NCBI GenBank assembly: GCA_964605145.1
Contig: CAZSBG010000007.1
Coordinates: 1-64,000, forward strand
DNA: 64,000 nt
From: CAZSBG01 sp964605145
GTDB taxonomy: Bacteria; Zhuqueibacterota; Zhuqueibacteria; Thermofontimicrobiales; Thermofontimicrobiaceae
Direction: 5' to 3'
Shown: piece by piece, positions 1-8,769 of the stretch
Position numbering within the stretch: position 1 is the stretch's first letter
How the letters are laid out: each line of letters starts with the position of its first letter
Made by a program: the position numbers and the translations under genes
The notes under the pieces: model-generated
Seen by the model: only the letters and a program-made list of their open reading frames with translations
Told to the model about the DNA's origin: nothing
Database searches by the model: none

Positions 1-193
1 TTGCTTTCCATTGCGTCCTTGCGGTAAATCTTTTTTACCCACACGGATATGATTAGAACCATAATTTTTATGCAAATTCGATATTTCACAATAGATTTTA
101 TTGATATGATTTTGATTAAATTTTATCATTTCATTTATTCTGCAACGCAGCAATATTTTTTTTAAGGGCTCGATTCTCCTATTGTAAAACGTC

Positions 194-466
194 TCAAGTG
201 AAATGAAACAAAATTATCAGACCAGTGGAGGCCAAAATAGCGACAACCCAGTACCAGGCTGTACATATTTTAGATTCTTTGTAACGTCCCAGCATGATTT
301 CAAAGATAGTGCCGATGAAGGGGGGAATCGCTAACGCAATCTTTCCCATGGGCTCGGACAAAATCCGCTTGGAAACATACGCGAGTACAATAATGCTGAA
401 TCCAATCGCCAATGCAATTTGAATATGGGGCGATTTAAAAAAATCTCTGACTTTAGACATAATCAT
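194..466 (-). CDS. small three-helix membrane protein, unknown function
   Basis: This 90-residue protein has three hydrophobic stretches, at about residues 14-34, 42-58 and 69-89. They are separated by short polar loops, so it is predicted to sit in the inner membrane. I do not recognise the family and see no catalytic motif. It ends 83 bp upstream of the next leftward gene's stop codon on the same strand. The clean hydrophobic pattern and lack of a competing frame support a real gene, but it could be a fast-evolving orphan. Confidence 0.55.
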   Translation of the reverse strand: MIMSKVRDFFKSPHIQIALAIGFSIIVLAYVSKRILSEPMGKIALAIPPFIGTIFEIMLGRYKESKICTAWYWVVAILASTGLIILFHFT

Positions 467-548
467 TTCTCATTATAGCCATGTAAATATTTTGCGCGCG
501 ATATCGAGTATTTCCAATTGATTATGTTTTCCTATTCCCATCAAATTC

Positions 549-1058
549 TTAAAAATCAATAAAAAGAAAATCACGGAAATTCTCGACGAAAAATCTCTTC
601 CCTTTTCTCTGCACCGTGAATCCTTCCCTGACTAACAATTCTTTGTGCGCTTCTGCCCCACCGGGATACTTCTCATTCAAAAAGCCATCCGATTTTAAGG
701 TTCGCCAATATGGGATGTCCATCTTTCTGTCGACCATCTTTGCTTCCTCGACAGCGTTGGCCGCGGTCATAATAAAAATCCCTGTTGTGAGCGAACAACA
801 CCCTTTCACACCATGCTTATTAGCGATGGCCTTGCAAATCTCAATGATAGTCGCAAGCCTGGTATATGGTATCTTTTTCATATATTCAACAACTTCACTC
901 GGATTGACGAGGATTATTTCATCGCCCTCATTTGCACCCATTTTGTGGACAGCATTATAACAGGGAAACCGCTTTTCCAACGTGAGAATTTTTGGCAAAT
1001 CATTTTTATCTGCCAGCTTTTCCTGCCAGGTCTTTTTTTTCGATGGCATAAATTTCAC
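549..1058 (-). CDS. MGMT/alkyltransferase-like (ATL) family protein
   Basis: The 169-residue product resembles the standalone MGMT-fold proteins related to the C-terminal domain of O6-alkylguanine-DNA alkyltransferases. It has the winged-helix DNA-binding part (residues 60-100, ATIIEICKAIANKHG) and a conserved C-terminal PYWRTLKSDG stretch (116-125) followed by NEKYPGG. The alkyl-acceptor PCHR motif is absent. The equivalent stretch reads GCCSLTTGIF, as in non-enzymatic ATL-like relatives, so it more likely senses or flags DNA damage than repairs it directly. The Cys pair at 87-88 leaves some room for catalysis. The start could also be Met4. It appears to be a single-gene unit. Confidence 0.75.
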   Translation of the reverse strand: MKFMPSKKKTWQEKLADKNDLPKILTLEKRFPCYNAVHKMGANEGDEIILVNPSEVVEYMKKIPYTRLATIIEICKAIANKHGVKGCCSLTTGIFIMTAANAVEEAKMVDRKMDIPYWRTLKSDGFLNEKYPGGAEAHKELLVREGFTVQRKGKRFFVENFRDFLFIDF

Positions 1059-1194
1059 TCACTTTCTTTGCGAAAAAATTGTTCGAAATGCAAAACCTAA
1101 AGAATGATGAACTCGTAAAAAGTCAAAAAGTTTGACCTGCACCACAATATATAAGCGAATAGACCCAACCTTAACGAGCGAACCAAAAAAGAAA

Positions 1195-1930
1195 TGGAAC
1201 GCTGATTACACGGATGATCCTCCTAAAAAATCGGCAGACTTTCCGCGCTGATCTTCACGGTTTCTTTATCTGTGTCAATGCGCCAAAGGACGCTACACGC
1301 ATCTGAAATTCCAAAACTCAACAACCAAGATACAAGCAAATTACAAAACCCAATTCCAAACAATCCAACTCGGATAGGATCGCTTGATGGTTCTTTTCGA
1401 ATAAAGTTTGAAAATCGGACTTTTATATTTGGAATTTATTTGGCATTTGAATTTTTTTTTGTTACCGGACACTTTTTCACATATTTAATGGAATAATACA
1501 GATAATATATAGTGTATCGTGAACGAGGGACTCTCACGATGCGTCAATTAATTTATGATGATTTGTTGTTTAATATTGTAAAATTTCAGGATAAACAGCT
1601 AAAATAATTTTCCTTAATAATATTTTGTAACTGCTCAGGTTATATAATTTATTAAGCTGTTTGGAAGCTGCTGAAGCAGCTAAACATTAATTGGGTGCAA
1701 TAAAACACCATGGTGAAGCATGGTGTTGAGTCAATTGCACCAGCGCCACAATTTATCGTGGCACCTGACAAACCAAACAGCACCAGCCGCTTCAGCGGCT
1801 TTCAGAACAGGCATAGCTGAGTAGTTACAAATTTAAACTATTTTTATTAACAAACAAATCCGTGCAAATCAGCGCGGAACGTCCGCCATCTTTTTGGAGG
1901 ATCATCCGTTAAATCGTGTTCCATTTTGTG
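1195..1930. repeat. long imperfect inverted repeat, arms about 1195-1262 and 1865-1930
   Basis: The stretch from about 1195, beginning GGAACGCTGATTACACGG, reappears in reverse complement at about 1865-1930. The shared core is GGATGATCCTCC followed by TTCCGCGCTGAT and CACGG. The arms are roughly 65 bp and about three quarters identical by eye. The 1059-2048 gap otherwise contains no plausible gene, and short ORFs there run through repeats. It looks like remnants of dispersed non-coding elements, possibly a non-autonomous transposable element. Confidence 0.6.
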
Positions 1931-1967
1931 TTGTTATCAATACTAAAATTCTAAAAGTGTCCGGAAG
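1462..1967. mobile_element. MITE-like element with CCGGACACTTTT inverted ends (copy carrying an insert)
   Basis: The left end reads TTACCGGACACTTTTTCAC and the right end AAAAGTGTCCGGAAG, which are inverted copies of each other. The same termini bound elements at 41962-42183 and 55747-56035. This copy is longer, about 506 bp, because it contains another palindromic element (1624-1831). There is no transposase ORF, so it could only be mobilised in trans. The ends are inferred from the shared termini. Confidence 0.55.
1624..1831. repeat. nested palindromic element bounded by TTTGTAACT(G/A)CTCAG inverted repeat
   Basis: TTTGTAACTGCTCAG at 1624-1638 is matched by the inverted CTGAGTAGTTACAAA at 1817-1831. 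Inside are several further hairpins: GTGCAAT/ATTGCAC with an inner AACACCATG/CATGGTGTT (1695-1740), GCTGCTGAAGCAGC (about 1668), a GCCAC/GTGGC pair, and GCCGCTTCAGCGGC (about 1789). As RNA or single-stranded DNA this would fold into a multi-stem structure. It resembles REP/IS200-type ends moved in trans by Y1 transposases, but no transposase gene is in the window. Confidence 0.5.
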
Positions 1968-2048
1968 TGATATTTTTTTATGTTTTTCTACCAAAAACGT
2001 TTAGAATTATATTTTTATGGTACGAATGGATACGGAGCGTTAAAACGC

Positions 2049-2993
2049 TCACGCCTTTGCCAATCGAAAAACTTCGCATGCATAGTCCCAGCATGTAGCT
2101 GGATCATCGCATGATTCTGTCGTACCAATCTGCCCTTTCCACGCCCACACATACAGAGAATCAGGGCGTTCCCGAACCAATATTTTTCCCTGTTCAAGTA
2201 TTCGCTGCTCATTCCCTCTCTTTACTTTCCAGCATTGGAGCCATTCGTGGTGAATTTTCAGGCTCGTTTTGCAGAGATTATCAAGCTGATTGACCAATGG
2301 AGTCATTTCCTCGACGTATTTATTCTCATTGACCCAGTAAATATCAGTCCCCAGATTATCCAGATCGTCGATCCTGGACGCCTCATGCCAAATCTCTTTG
2401 TCGATTGGCATGAGGCATGTCATGGTTTCCAACTGCGGATGATTGGCTTTACAGTAACCAGCAATTTGTTTCACATATTCGACCACACATTTGTGACGAA
2501 ATAATTCTCTCTCGTTTTTATTGGCTTTGAACAGATCTCCGCCATACCATGCCCAAAAGGTCCGCTGACAGGACGAACAAAAGCAATCTCGCAACGGATT
2601 CGGTTCATCAATAAAATACCCCCGAAATCCCAAATCAGCGATGGTGTCAATCATTTCCATTATGCGAGCCTGACATGCAGGATTCATGTAACATCCCGCC
2701 GGCTTGAGGATTCCGTCGGCTCCAACCTGCCTTCCTTCCGGATGCTCCAGCAGAAACTGGCTGGATCTGCCGCCGCCAAAAAGATTCAGCGCACCCCAGA
2801 ATATGCATACAGGACGCAATTCGTGTGCCGCTGCAATATCGGAGGTGAATTTCAATTTACCGGGGAAATGCACGAAATCATTCTCCTGAGCAGCCAGAAG
2901 CACATCGTCCAGTTGCAGATTTTTCATCTCCGAAATATCAGATTCAATATGTTCGGGATTGTGGTGCCCCATATACGAAACGCCGGTTCGCAC
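2049..2993 (-). CDS. putative TIM-barrel glycoside-hydrolase-like protein
   Basis: The 314-residue cytoplasmic-looking protein has no signal peptide. It carries barrel-like features: GFRGYFIDEPNP around residue 120, where an Asp-Glu pair could be catalytic, then a CFCSSC cysteine cluster, ETMTCLMP and SLYVWAWKGQ near the C terminus. This pattern fits uncharacterised glycosidase-like barrels, but I cannot assign a CAZy family or substrate. Its start lies 11 bp after the stop of the larger secreted glycosidase-like gene upstream, so the two form an operon and probably share a carbohydrate pathway. Confidence 0.55.
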   Translation of the reverse strand: MRTGVSYMGHHNPEHIESDISEMKNLQLDDVLLAAQENDFVHFPGKLKFTSDIAAAHELRPVCIFWGALNLFGGGRSSQFLLEHPEGRQVGADGILKPAGCYMNPACQARIMEMIDTIADLGFRGYFIDEPNPLRDCFCSSCQRTFWAWYGGDLFKANKNERELFRHKCVVEYVKQIAGYCKANHPQLETMTCLMPIDKEIWHEASRIDDLDNLGTDIYWVNENKYVEEMTPLVNQLDNLCKTSLKIHHEWLQCWKVKRGNEQRILEQGKILVRERPDSLYVWAWKGQIGTTESCDDPATCWDYACEVFRLAKA

Positions 2994-3004
2994 GAAAAGA
3001 CTCC

Positions 3005-5344
3005 TTATTTCAAATATTCTTCAGGGCGGATATCCAGACCACTGCCACCCGGGATGCGCCACATATAATTCGGATCGATGTATGGCAGATGGTGACCGTA
3101 TTCCTTCATCAACGCGATTTTCTTCTCCAGGCATTCACCAAAATTCGGACCGTAATCATGTCCATTTTCGCCATGTTTATACACAGGCATGAAATGGACG
3201 GAACTTTCCCTCCAAATTTCCAGTAAATCCCGCGTATTCTGAATTTCCTTTTTTATCATCTCTTGTATTAGCTCTGTTTTATCTTTCCGTACCTGGTCTG
3301 TTGTTGCGTCCAGATAGCCATGCACGTTGGCGATCCAGGCGCACACGTTACGCAGCGTGGTCAAATAGCAGCGATAGGCGCGCAGCCGATCGCGCAGGTC
3401 AAGGAACACCGGATAGGACTGATGAGTCTGATCGATAGACGCCAAAACATTCGCTGCTTCACCAATGGCTGCATCCAGAACAGGCAAAATATCCTCGTCG
3501 TAGATGCGGACATAGCGTTCACATTTTTCTGCGGGATAGAGTTCCCACAGTGCATCCGCCTGAAGGTCCACGCGATTTGGATTATTAAAAATCGCCAGGA
3601 GATAATCTTCATAATAGGCGCGGTCTTTCTCCGGTATTCTGCCAATGTCTGGCACAAGCGGTCTGTCCCACAACCGATACCAGGTAAATCCGGATGCTGA
3701 ATAAAGTCCCATCTGCGGCGCAGTACGGCTGACGCGATCAGATTTTTTCCAGATAGCGAGCAGTTCATCGCTGAATGCCTCGCCCACCCATTGAGTCGCG
3801 ATATCTGCAATGCACGCATCCGACTCCTGAAGCCCATTGAACTGAAACTGCTGCACTATCTCCCGGTTGACGTCCCAGGGAGCCAGAGATTTTGGATCGA
3901 CGCGCATCTCGAGATGGCGGGCATCATGACCGATCTGCATCTGCAAATTTCGGTAAGTTTTCCATGGGCTCGGCACGCCCTTGATATAGGGACTGCCGGT
4001 AGCATCCGTATTCGTGAAAAGGTTGGAACCGCGCGATTCCAGTTCTGCCTTGCGTTGTTTCTGACTCTTTGCGTCGTGCCGCTGCGTGCGCGAGAACAGA
4101 TCGATGCCTTTGTCAAAGCCATTTAAAATGATATCCGCCTCCTCGGCAATGTTTTTCAAGCCGGTGATGATGCGGAAATCGGGATGGGTCTTATGCGCGG
4201 CATCGCGCAGTGTTCGATAATAGCGGATGATATTTTCGGCTGCCTTTCGCGCGATGAGAGAATCCGGGCGCCATTCGCGCACCAGGTAGGGCCCGCCGTT
4301 GCGCCCGGGATAAAGGCTGGCGGTATATTCGAAGCCGGAACCGCTGTCGTTAATCAGCGTGGCGGCAAATCCCAGTTCAGGGACTTTGCCGAGCAGTTTG
4401 TTCAGCATCTCCGCGTAATGCCATCGCGCCAGCGGATGGGCAACGCTCATGTTATAGCGCGGCCGAAATGAACGAAATGTATGATCCACCCGGGCGCCGC
4501 GGAGCCAGGGATATTTTTCCCAGAACGATTCCGGCATGGAGCGCGGATTCGCCATATAAATGCCGGGCGTCAGACCATAAACATCAGCGAGTCTGGCTTG
4601 CTTTTTGAGAAATTCAATATTTGCATTCAAAATTTCCGGGGGATAGGTGCCGGCATTGAGCCGCGTTTCAACGTACATGTCCAGATCCGGGGCAAATTGA
4701 TAAAATCGATAATATATCTCCCCTTCTGGTCCCTGTTCCACAGGATACGGCAGGGCAAGCGCATTGGCAACCACGTGCGAACATCCCAATCGCGCCAGTT
4801 CCTTGATGGTTGCTTCCGCATCATAGCCTTGCGAAAAACGCCGGCGACGACCGAAAAAACCATCTTCACCAATCACGACCCGAAATGTCGTGGTGATGAT
4901 ATGACCGCGTGACAAATCATCCGGCGACAAATTCAGTGCATTGTCCTGCAGCAACGCATATACCCCGTACATCAGATGTTTTTTCGATGCTGTCAGTTCA
5001 CCTGATCCATCCGGATTCAATCGTATGTACATCCAGTCGGAATTTTTCGGGGGAGAATCCGGTCCCCTGGTAAGCCCTTCGCCGATCACGGCAACATAAA
5101 ACGCGCCCGACCGCTTTTCGGAAGCGACGCTCACCGCTTCGATTCGGGCATTACCGGCCAGGGTCGATTTCAACTCAGCCGCTACCGTGGAATCCACGCG
5201 TTCACCGTCCTGCGTGTAAAAAATAAACCGCGTTTGCTTAAACCGTTCCTCGATGCTGTCGCCGAAAGCAACTACTGGCGAAACAAAAAACATGGTTATT
5301 AATATGAATATCCAGTTGGTAACGTTTATGCGTACAATCCTCAC
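3005..5344 (-). CDS. secreted glycoside-hydrolase-like protein (GH20b/GH67-like N-domain plus barrel)
   Basis: Starting at the GTG at 5344, the product is about 779 residues with a signal peptide (basic RIVRI, then WIFILITMFFVSPVVAFG). The next ~120 residues look like the small alpha/beta domain that precedes catalytic barrels in alpha-glucuronidases and beta-hexosaminidases, including GELTASKKHLMYGVYALLQ. A large barrel-like region follows (SRGHIITTTFRVVIGEDGFF, then repeated beta/alpha units), and the C terminus is helical. The substrate is unknown. AGGGAG lies about 9 nt before this GTG. ORF extension to 5437 would run into a dispersed repeat (5373-5467), and ATG 5371 is an alternative. 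It forms an operon with the gene at 2049-2993. Confidence 0.6.
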   Translation of the reverse strand: MRIVRINVTNWIFILITMFFVSPVVAFGDSIEERFKQTRFIFYTQDGERVDSTVAAELKSTLAGNARIEAVSVASEKRSGAFYVAVIGEGLTRGPDSPPKNSDWMYIRLNPDGSGELTASKKHLMYGVYALLQDNALNLSPDDLSRGHIITTTFRVVIGEDGFFGRRRRFSQGYDAEATIKELARLGCSHVVANALALPYPVEQGPEGEIYYRFYQFAPDLDMYVETRLNAGTYPPEILNANIEFLKKQARLADVYGLTPGIYMANPRSMPESFWEKYPWLRGARVDHTFRSFRPRYNMSVAHPLARWHYAEMLNKLLGKVPELGFAATLINDSGSGFEYTASLYPGRNGGPYLVREWRPDSLIARKAAENIIRYYRTLRDAAHKTHPDFRIITGLKNIAEEADIILNGFDKGIDLFSRTQRHDAKSQKQRKAELESRGSNLFTNTDATGSPYIKGVPSPWKTYRNLQMQIGHDARHLEMRVDPKSLAPWDVNREIVQQFQFNGLQESDACIADIATQWVGEAFSDELLAIWKKSDRVSRTAPQMGLYSASGFTWYRLWDRPLVPDIGRIPEKDRAYYEDYLLAIFNNPNRVDLQADALWELYPAEKCERYVRIYDEDILPVLDAAIGEAANVLASIDQTHQSYPVFLDLRDRLRAYRCYLTTLRNVCAWIANVHGYLDATTDQVRKDKTELIQEMIKKEIQNTRDLLEIWRESSVHFMPVYKHGENGHDYGPNFGECLEKKIALMKEYGHHLPYIDPNYMWRIPGGSGLDIRPEEYLK

Positions 5345-5372
5345 TGATTTTTCTCCCTGGCTTTTTTCCATT

Positions 5373-5467
5373 ATGTTATATTGCATAGCAACTTTTGCAA
5401 ATTTATGCAATAGAATTAGATACGAATCGGTCATCAAGTATTATTGTGTGTGGCTTTGCGCGCTGGG
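5373..5467 (+). repeat. 95-bp dispersed repeat, copy A (degenerate left end)
   Basis: The core AGCAACTTTTGCAAA, then ATGCAATAGAATTAG, GAATCGGTCATCAAGTATTA and a terminal GCGCGCTGGG, matches copies at 29520-29614, 32042-32125 and (reverse strand) 56135-56229. In this copy the left CCCAGC end has changed to GCATAGC. It lies between a truncated dehydrogenase and the glycosidase-like gene. Confidence 0.75.
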
Positions 5468-5475
5468 AAAGATTC

Positions 5476-5820
5476 TCACAAGCAATTCCTTTCATGTCCA
5501 ATATGGATAACTTCGGCAAAGGCGCCAAAATGACAGAATCCGAATACTTCATCCCCGGCTTTTAAATGTTTGACGTTCTTGCCGACTGCCTCAACCCATC
5601 CTGCGAAATCATCACCCAGGGTCTTGTGTTTCGGCCTGAAAAGCCCGGCTATCATACGAACCAGAAATGGTGTTCCACGAAGGATGTGCCAGTCGCCGGC
5701 GTTAACAGAAGCTGCGCTAATTTTCAGCAGCACTCCGTCATCATTCGGAATTGGTTTTTCTATCCCTTTCATTTGAATTACATCGGGCGGGCCGAATTTA
5801 TCAAAGACCATTGCTTTCAT
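5476..5820 (-). pseudogene. truncated zinc-type alcohol dehydrogenase / quinone oxidoreductase (N-terminal fragment)
   Basis: The 114 residues match the N-terminal GroES-like domain of MDR-family NAD(P)H:quinone oxidoreductases: KAMVFDKFGPPDVIQ, ISAASVNAGDWHILRG, LGDDFAGWVEAVG and GDEVFGF. Family members run to about 320 residues with a Rossmann domain. Here similarity stops at GAFAEVIHI, and no Rossmann fold follows in any frame. Eight bp past the stop codon lies dispersed repeat copy A, so an insertion/deletion event there probably removed two thirds of the gene. An expressed product should be non-functional. Confidence 0.8.
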
Positions 5821-5822
5821 AA

Positions 5823-6977
5823 TTAATTCTGATTTATATGCACTTGATAACGTCGAACCTGGGGAAATGGCTCAGATAGTGTGCTATATAATTTACCATC
5901 TTTATCGACATGAATTGGACGCCCAATTTCCGGCGTATAGGAATCATTATAAATTGAATACAAAAGTTCGCCTTCTGTGTTGAACAAATCTAACATATTT
6001 TGATATTTCAGTACTTCGCGGGAACCTCTGCTACTTCTCTCCAGATATTTATCAGGATCATCTAAATTTATAGGCCAATGAGAAATACTAATTTCATACC
6101 CCTCTGCAATTCGCATCGGAGCTGCTAAAGAACTATAAACTCGAATCGATCGGTAAGTTTTCGTTTTAAAAATTCCGGGGCGCACTAATTTATTAAAATC
6201 TCTCACCACCTGTTTTACCAAATTCCCTTCAAAGTTATAATATTTAAATTCATAGTTGTGAATATTTGCAATAACTATTTCATCGGAATTAACCTGAACA
6301 TCCATGCCTACACTAAATCCCACTGGAAGTTCAATCCCAATATCCTCAGAAACGGCAAACTTTGATTTTACTTTTAATCTGTTATTCATTAGTTCTAAAA
6401 GAATGATGTTTATCCCACTCTCTCCTGAATTTGATTTTGCCAGGACAAAAATATTTGGTTTGATGAACGCATTTAAAGATGCACGACCAATATTTAAATC
6501 CGCCAGTTTGAAACTGTTCAGATAATTTCCCATGAGATCAAAACGATCGATTTGAAAACCGGATGAATTAGAAATAAAAATATATTCGTTTCCATCGCAA
6601 ACAACGCCTCGTATGCCATTAAATTCGCCAGGTCCTTGTCCTTCTCTTCCCTTTGACCATAAAAAATTTCCAGTGGAATCAAATGAAACTAACTTATTAT
6701 CCCTCCGATCAACAATATAAACGTTTCTATTGTTGTCAGTAAAAACATAACTTGCACCTGTAAATACTTCCTCTATTGGTTCATTTTCTTTACCAAATGT
6801 TTTTTCCAAATTAAAAGACAATGGAGTCGTTGGCCCATTTTGCCATAAACCATTCTCTGGATTATGAATAATAAGCACGCCATCATTCATTTCTTTCTTT
6901 ATTTCATGCGAATCACAATTGATTAACAGAAATAATGACAGCAAGAATACAAAACAAATTTTTCTATGAATATCCAT
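5823..6977 (-). CDS. six-bladed beta-propeller lipoprotein (NHL-like)
   Basis: The 384-residue protein begins with a lipoprotein signal whose lipobox is LINC, lipidated at Cys21. Repeated blade-like units follow, including VYIVDRRDNKLVSFDSTGNFLWSK and GQGPGEF, then blades with NIHNYEFKYYNFEGNLVKQ and LYSTLSEP. The GxGPGEF turn is typical of the 6-bladed propeller lipoproteins common in Bacteroidota and Calditrichota. Ligand and role are unknown, and an outer-membrane or periplasmic binding function is likely. Its stop lies 2 bp from the truncated dehydrogenase on the same strand. Confidence 0.7.
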   Translation of the reverse strand: MDIHRKICFVFLLSLFLLINCDSHEIKKEMNDGVLIIHNPENGLWQNGPTTPLSFNLEKTFGKENEPIEEVFTGASYVFTDNNRNVYIVDRRDNKLVSFDSTGNFLWSKGREGQGPGEFNGIRGVVCDGNEYIFISNSSGFQIDRFDLMGNYLNSFKLADLNIGRASLNAFIKPNIFVLAKSNSGESGINIILLELMNNRLKVKSKFAVSEDIGIELPVGFSVGMDVQVNSDEIVIANIHNYEFKYYNFEGNLVKQVVRDFNKLVRPGIFKTKTYRSIRVYSSLAAPMRIAEGYEISISHWPINLDDPDKYLERSSRGSREVLKYQNMLDLFNTEGELLYSIYNDSYTPEIGRPIHVDKDGKLYSTLSEPFPQVRRYQVHINQN

Positions 6978-7153
6978 ATTCTATCCTTGTGTAATGACAA
7001 ACAAATCAGATTGAAAAAACAAAGCCACAAATGAATTTGACGGCGACGCTGACAAACGCGACTGCGCCAGCTTTCACATGCAGCAGATTATCATACTGTG
7101 TTTTGGCGTTTGCAATTTGGACTTTAAATTTTCTTTTTTAAATTTCGATCTAT

Positions 7154-7837
7154 TTAATATGGCGGTTTTGCAGGTCCATCATATCCACACATGCCTAATC
7201 TCGGTGAATTTACAATTTCAATGGGACCACCATATTCCTCATGAGGATGAGCTTCAATGTGTTCGTCGCAAAACGTATCGTCTTCATTATTGTACATACA
7301 TTCAAGACATAGCCACTTCGCTTTTTTGCCGCAATCTTTACAAGCATATTCAGGGGGATCATTTTGGGCCATCAGAAAAATAGGATATTTTGTTAGAGCT
7401 GCCCCTTCTCTTTCTCCAATTACTTTGATTTTTGTCTCGGATGAATCACCGAAATCATAAATGTGGTATATCTCAATTCCAGGCTCAAAGACCTTTTTGG
7501 CAATTGAGTTTTTTGCAATTTCGTCATTCCATCTGTCATAAGAAAATTCACTAAGATGGCCACAGCATTCCAGCCAAATAGCTCTTAGATATTTATCTAA
7601 CTCCAATAATTTGGCATTGCCATTCATCTCTAAATGTAACCAAAAATCACCACCGTATGCATCTTGAACAAGAAGATGAAATAAATTTATTTTCTTACTC
7701 GAATTACTCTCAATTGCAGAATATTTATTGACTCTTTCAACACATGCTTTCAAATGTTTGGACATACCTGCTTCGCTGAAAGAATGACCGCAAAATACGC
7801 AATTCCCTTTTGGTTTTTGTCTGTTGGACATATTCAA
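7154..7837 (-). CDS. pRiA4b ORF-3-like (IS1096 TnpR-like) protein with N- and C-terminal zinc-type modules
   Basis: The 227-residue protein has a central pRiA4b ORF-3-like domain (residues about 50-140), recognisable by LDKYLRAIWLECCGHLSEF and IYDFGDSSETKIKVIG. The N terminus has a C2HC-like motif (CVFCG...HLKAC). The C terminus has CKDCGKKAKWLCLEC, then CDEH...H, which looks like a zinc ribbon or B-box-type site. The family occurs as an IS-element passenger and as standalone genes, with unknown biochemistry. Met3 is an alternative start. No transposase lies next to it. Confidence 0.75.
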   Translation of the reverse strand: MNMSNRQKPKGNCVFCGHSFSEAGMSKHLKACVERVNKYSAIESNSSKKINLFHLLVQDAYGGDFWLHLEMNGNAKLLELDKYLRAIWLECCGHLSEFSYDRWNDEIAKNSIAKKVFEPGIEIYHIYDFGDSSETKIKVIGEREGAALTKYPIFLMAQNDPPEYACKDCGKKAKWLCLECMYNNEDDTFCDEHIEAHPHEEYGGPIEIVNSPRLGMCGYDGPAKPPY

Positions 7838-7980
7838 TCCTTTCTATGGTTTGAAAATCATTTTTCATGTAAAATGTTATTCAAAAGACCTCTATAACAC
7901 GAGCCTGACCATGTTATACAGAAAGCAATGCATTAAACATTTGAAAAAAAGATGAATTAACTTTTTGGAAAAAATTAAAA

Positions 7981-8140
7981 TCAATAACTCATCACCACCG
8001 AAAACCGCGACACGGTTCCCAATCGGCCGAAATTGGAATAGGAAAAATCGACGAGGCAGTCGAGTATTTTCAGCGGGATTTTGCAGCCGGCGCCCAGGCT
8101 GAACGTCTCTTCGTCCACATTGACTTTATAGCTATCGCGG
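7981..8140 (-). pseudogene. duplicated 3' end of the PorV/PorQ-family gene (remnant)
   Basis: These about 160 bp match the last 160 bp of the barrel gene at 9785-9944, in the same orientation and ending at the same TGA. The translation keeps the C-terminal residues nearly unchanged (YKVNVDEETFSLGAG to RFSVVMSY). There are six or so substitutions in the first 140 bp, and several are silent. The two copies flank the restriction-modification cassette as direct repeats. There is no start codon or upstream part. Confidence 0.85.
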
Positions 8141-8154
8141 AGTAATAGTATTAT

Positions 8155-8769
8155 TCAAGGTTCAATACCTAATATTAATAAAGGTACAGGTGGATTATTT
8201 CTCCCTTGTCTCATGACGTTGTAAACTTCACCTTCATAATAAGCTACACCTGAGGACATTTGAGATTGCATTAGTTTGGTTGGCAATATTTCGATTCCTA
8301 AATTTATAACACCACCCGAATAAAATAACATATGTTTAACAAATAGATCATATGCTACAAAAGAATATTTTCCAAATTGAACTTCAACAGCAATTTTATC
8401 TTTAACAAAATCAGTCTGATTATATGAAAAAATCGGTTTTTTTTCTCCGTGGGCAACTAAAAATTCTTTCTGTTCTTTAGCGGACATATTAATGCTTTTT
8501 TCCATTAATTCTCTATTCAAAGTTATATAATATTGGTATCTGCTTTCTTTCCACTCATTCGATTTGAACCTCTCATCAAGGGCCTTATTAATTTGAACTG
8601 GACTATACAATTTTTTCCCTATTTTGGTCTTTTCTTCGCTTAATTTTGTTTTATAATTTTCTGCATTTATAGCCCGAATAGCATCTTTTATTTCATCGTA
8701 TAATCCGCTGTGATGCACAATTAAATATTCTTCTCCATTTAAATGAGAATACTTTTTAGCTATTTTCAT
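8155..8769 (-). CDS. type II restriction endonuclease, BglII/BstYI family
   Basis: The 204-residue product, starting at ATG 8769, aligns over its length with R.BstYI as I remember that sequence (about 203 residues): YSHLNGEEYL near the N terminus, NQTDFVKDKIAVEVQFGKY at about 117-135, and a final YYEGEVYNVMRQGR and GIEP. The catalytic set Asp-x(8)-Glu-Val-Gln of BglII/BstYI is present (about Asp120, Glu129, Gln131). BstYI cuts R^GATCY, so this enzyme probably does too (inference). An upstream in-frame start at 8817 would add 16 residues absent from BstYI. The gene overlaps the methyltransferase 3' end by 14 bp and is AT-rich compared with its surroundings. Confidence 0.88.
   Translation of the reverse strand: MKIAKKYSHLNGEEYLIVHHSGLYDEIKDAIRAINAENYKTKLSEEKTKIGKKLYSPVQINKALDERFKSNEWKESRYQYYITLNRELMEKSINMSAKEQKEFLVAHGEKKPIFSYNQTDFVKDKIAVEVQFGKYSFVAYDLFVKHMLFYSGGVINLGIEILPTKLMQSQMSSGVAYYEGEVYNVMRQGRNNPPVPLLILGIEP

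Noticed and set aside
1272..1496. 74-codon ORF in the repeat-rich gap
   Set aside because: Sequence composition is repeat-like and runs into the MITE end. No start signal.
5371..5437. Longer N-terminal extension of the secreted glycosidase-like protein
   Set aside because: The extra codons come from dispersed repeat copy A, and a signal peptide with a better ribosome-binding site begins downstream.
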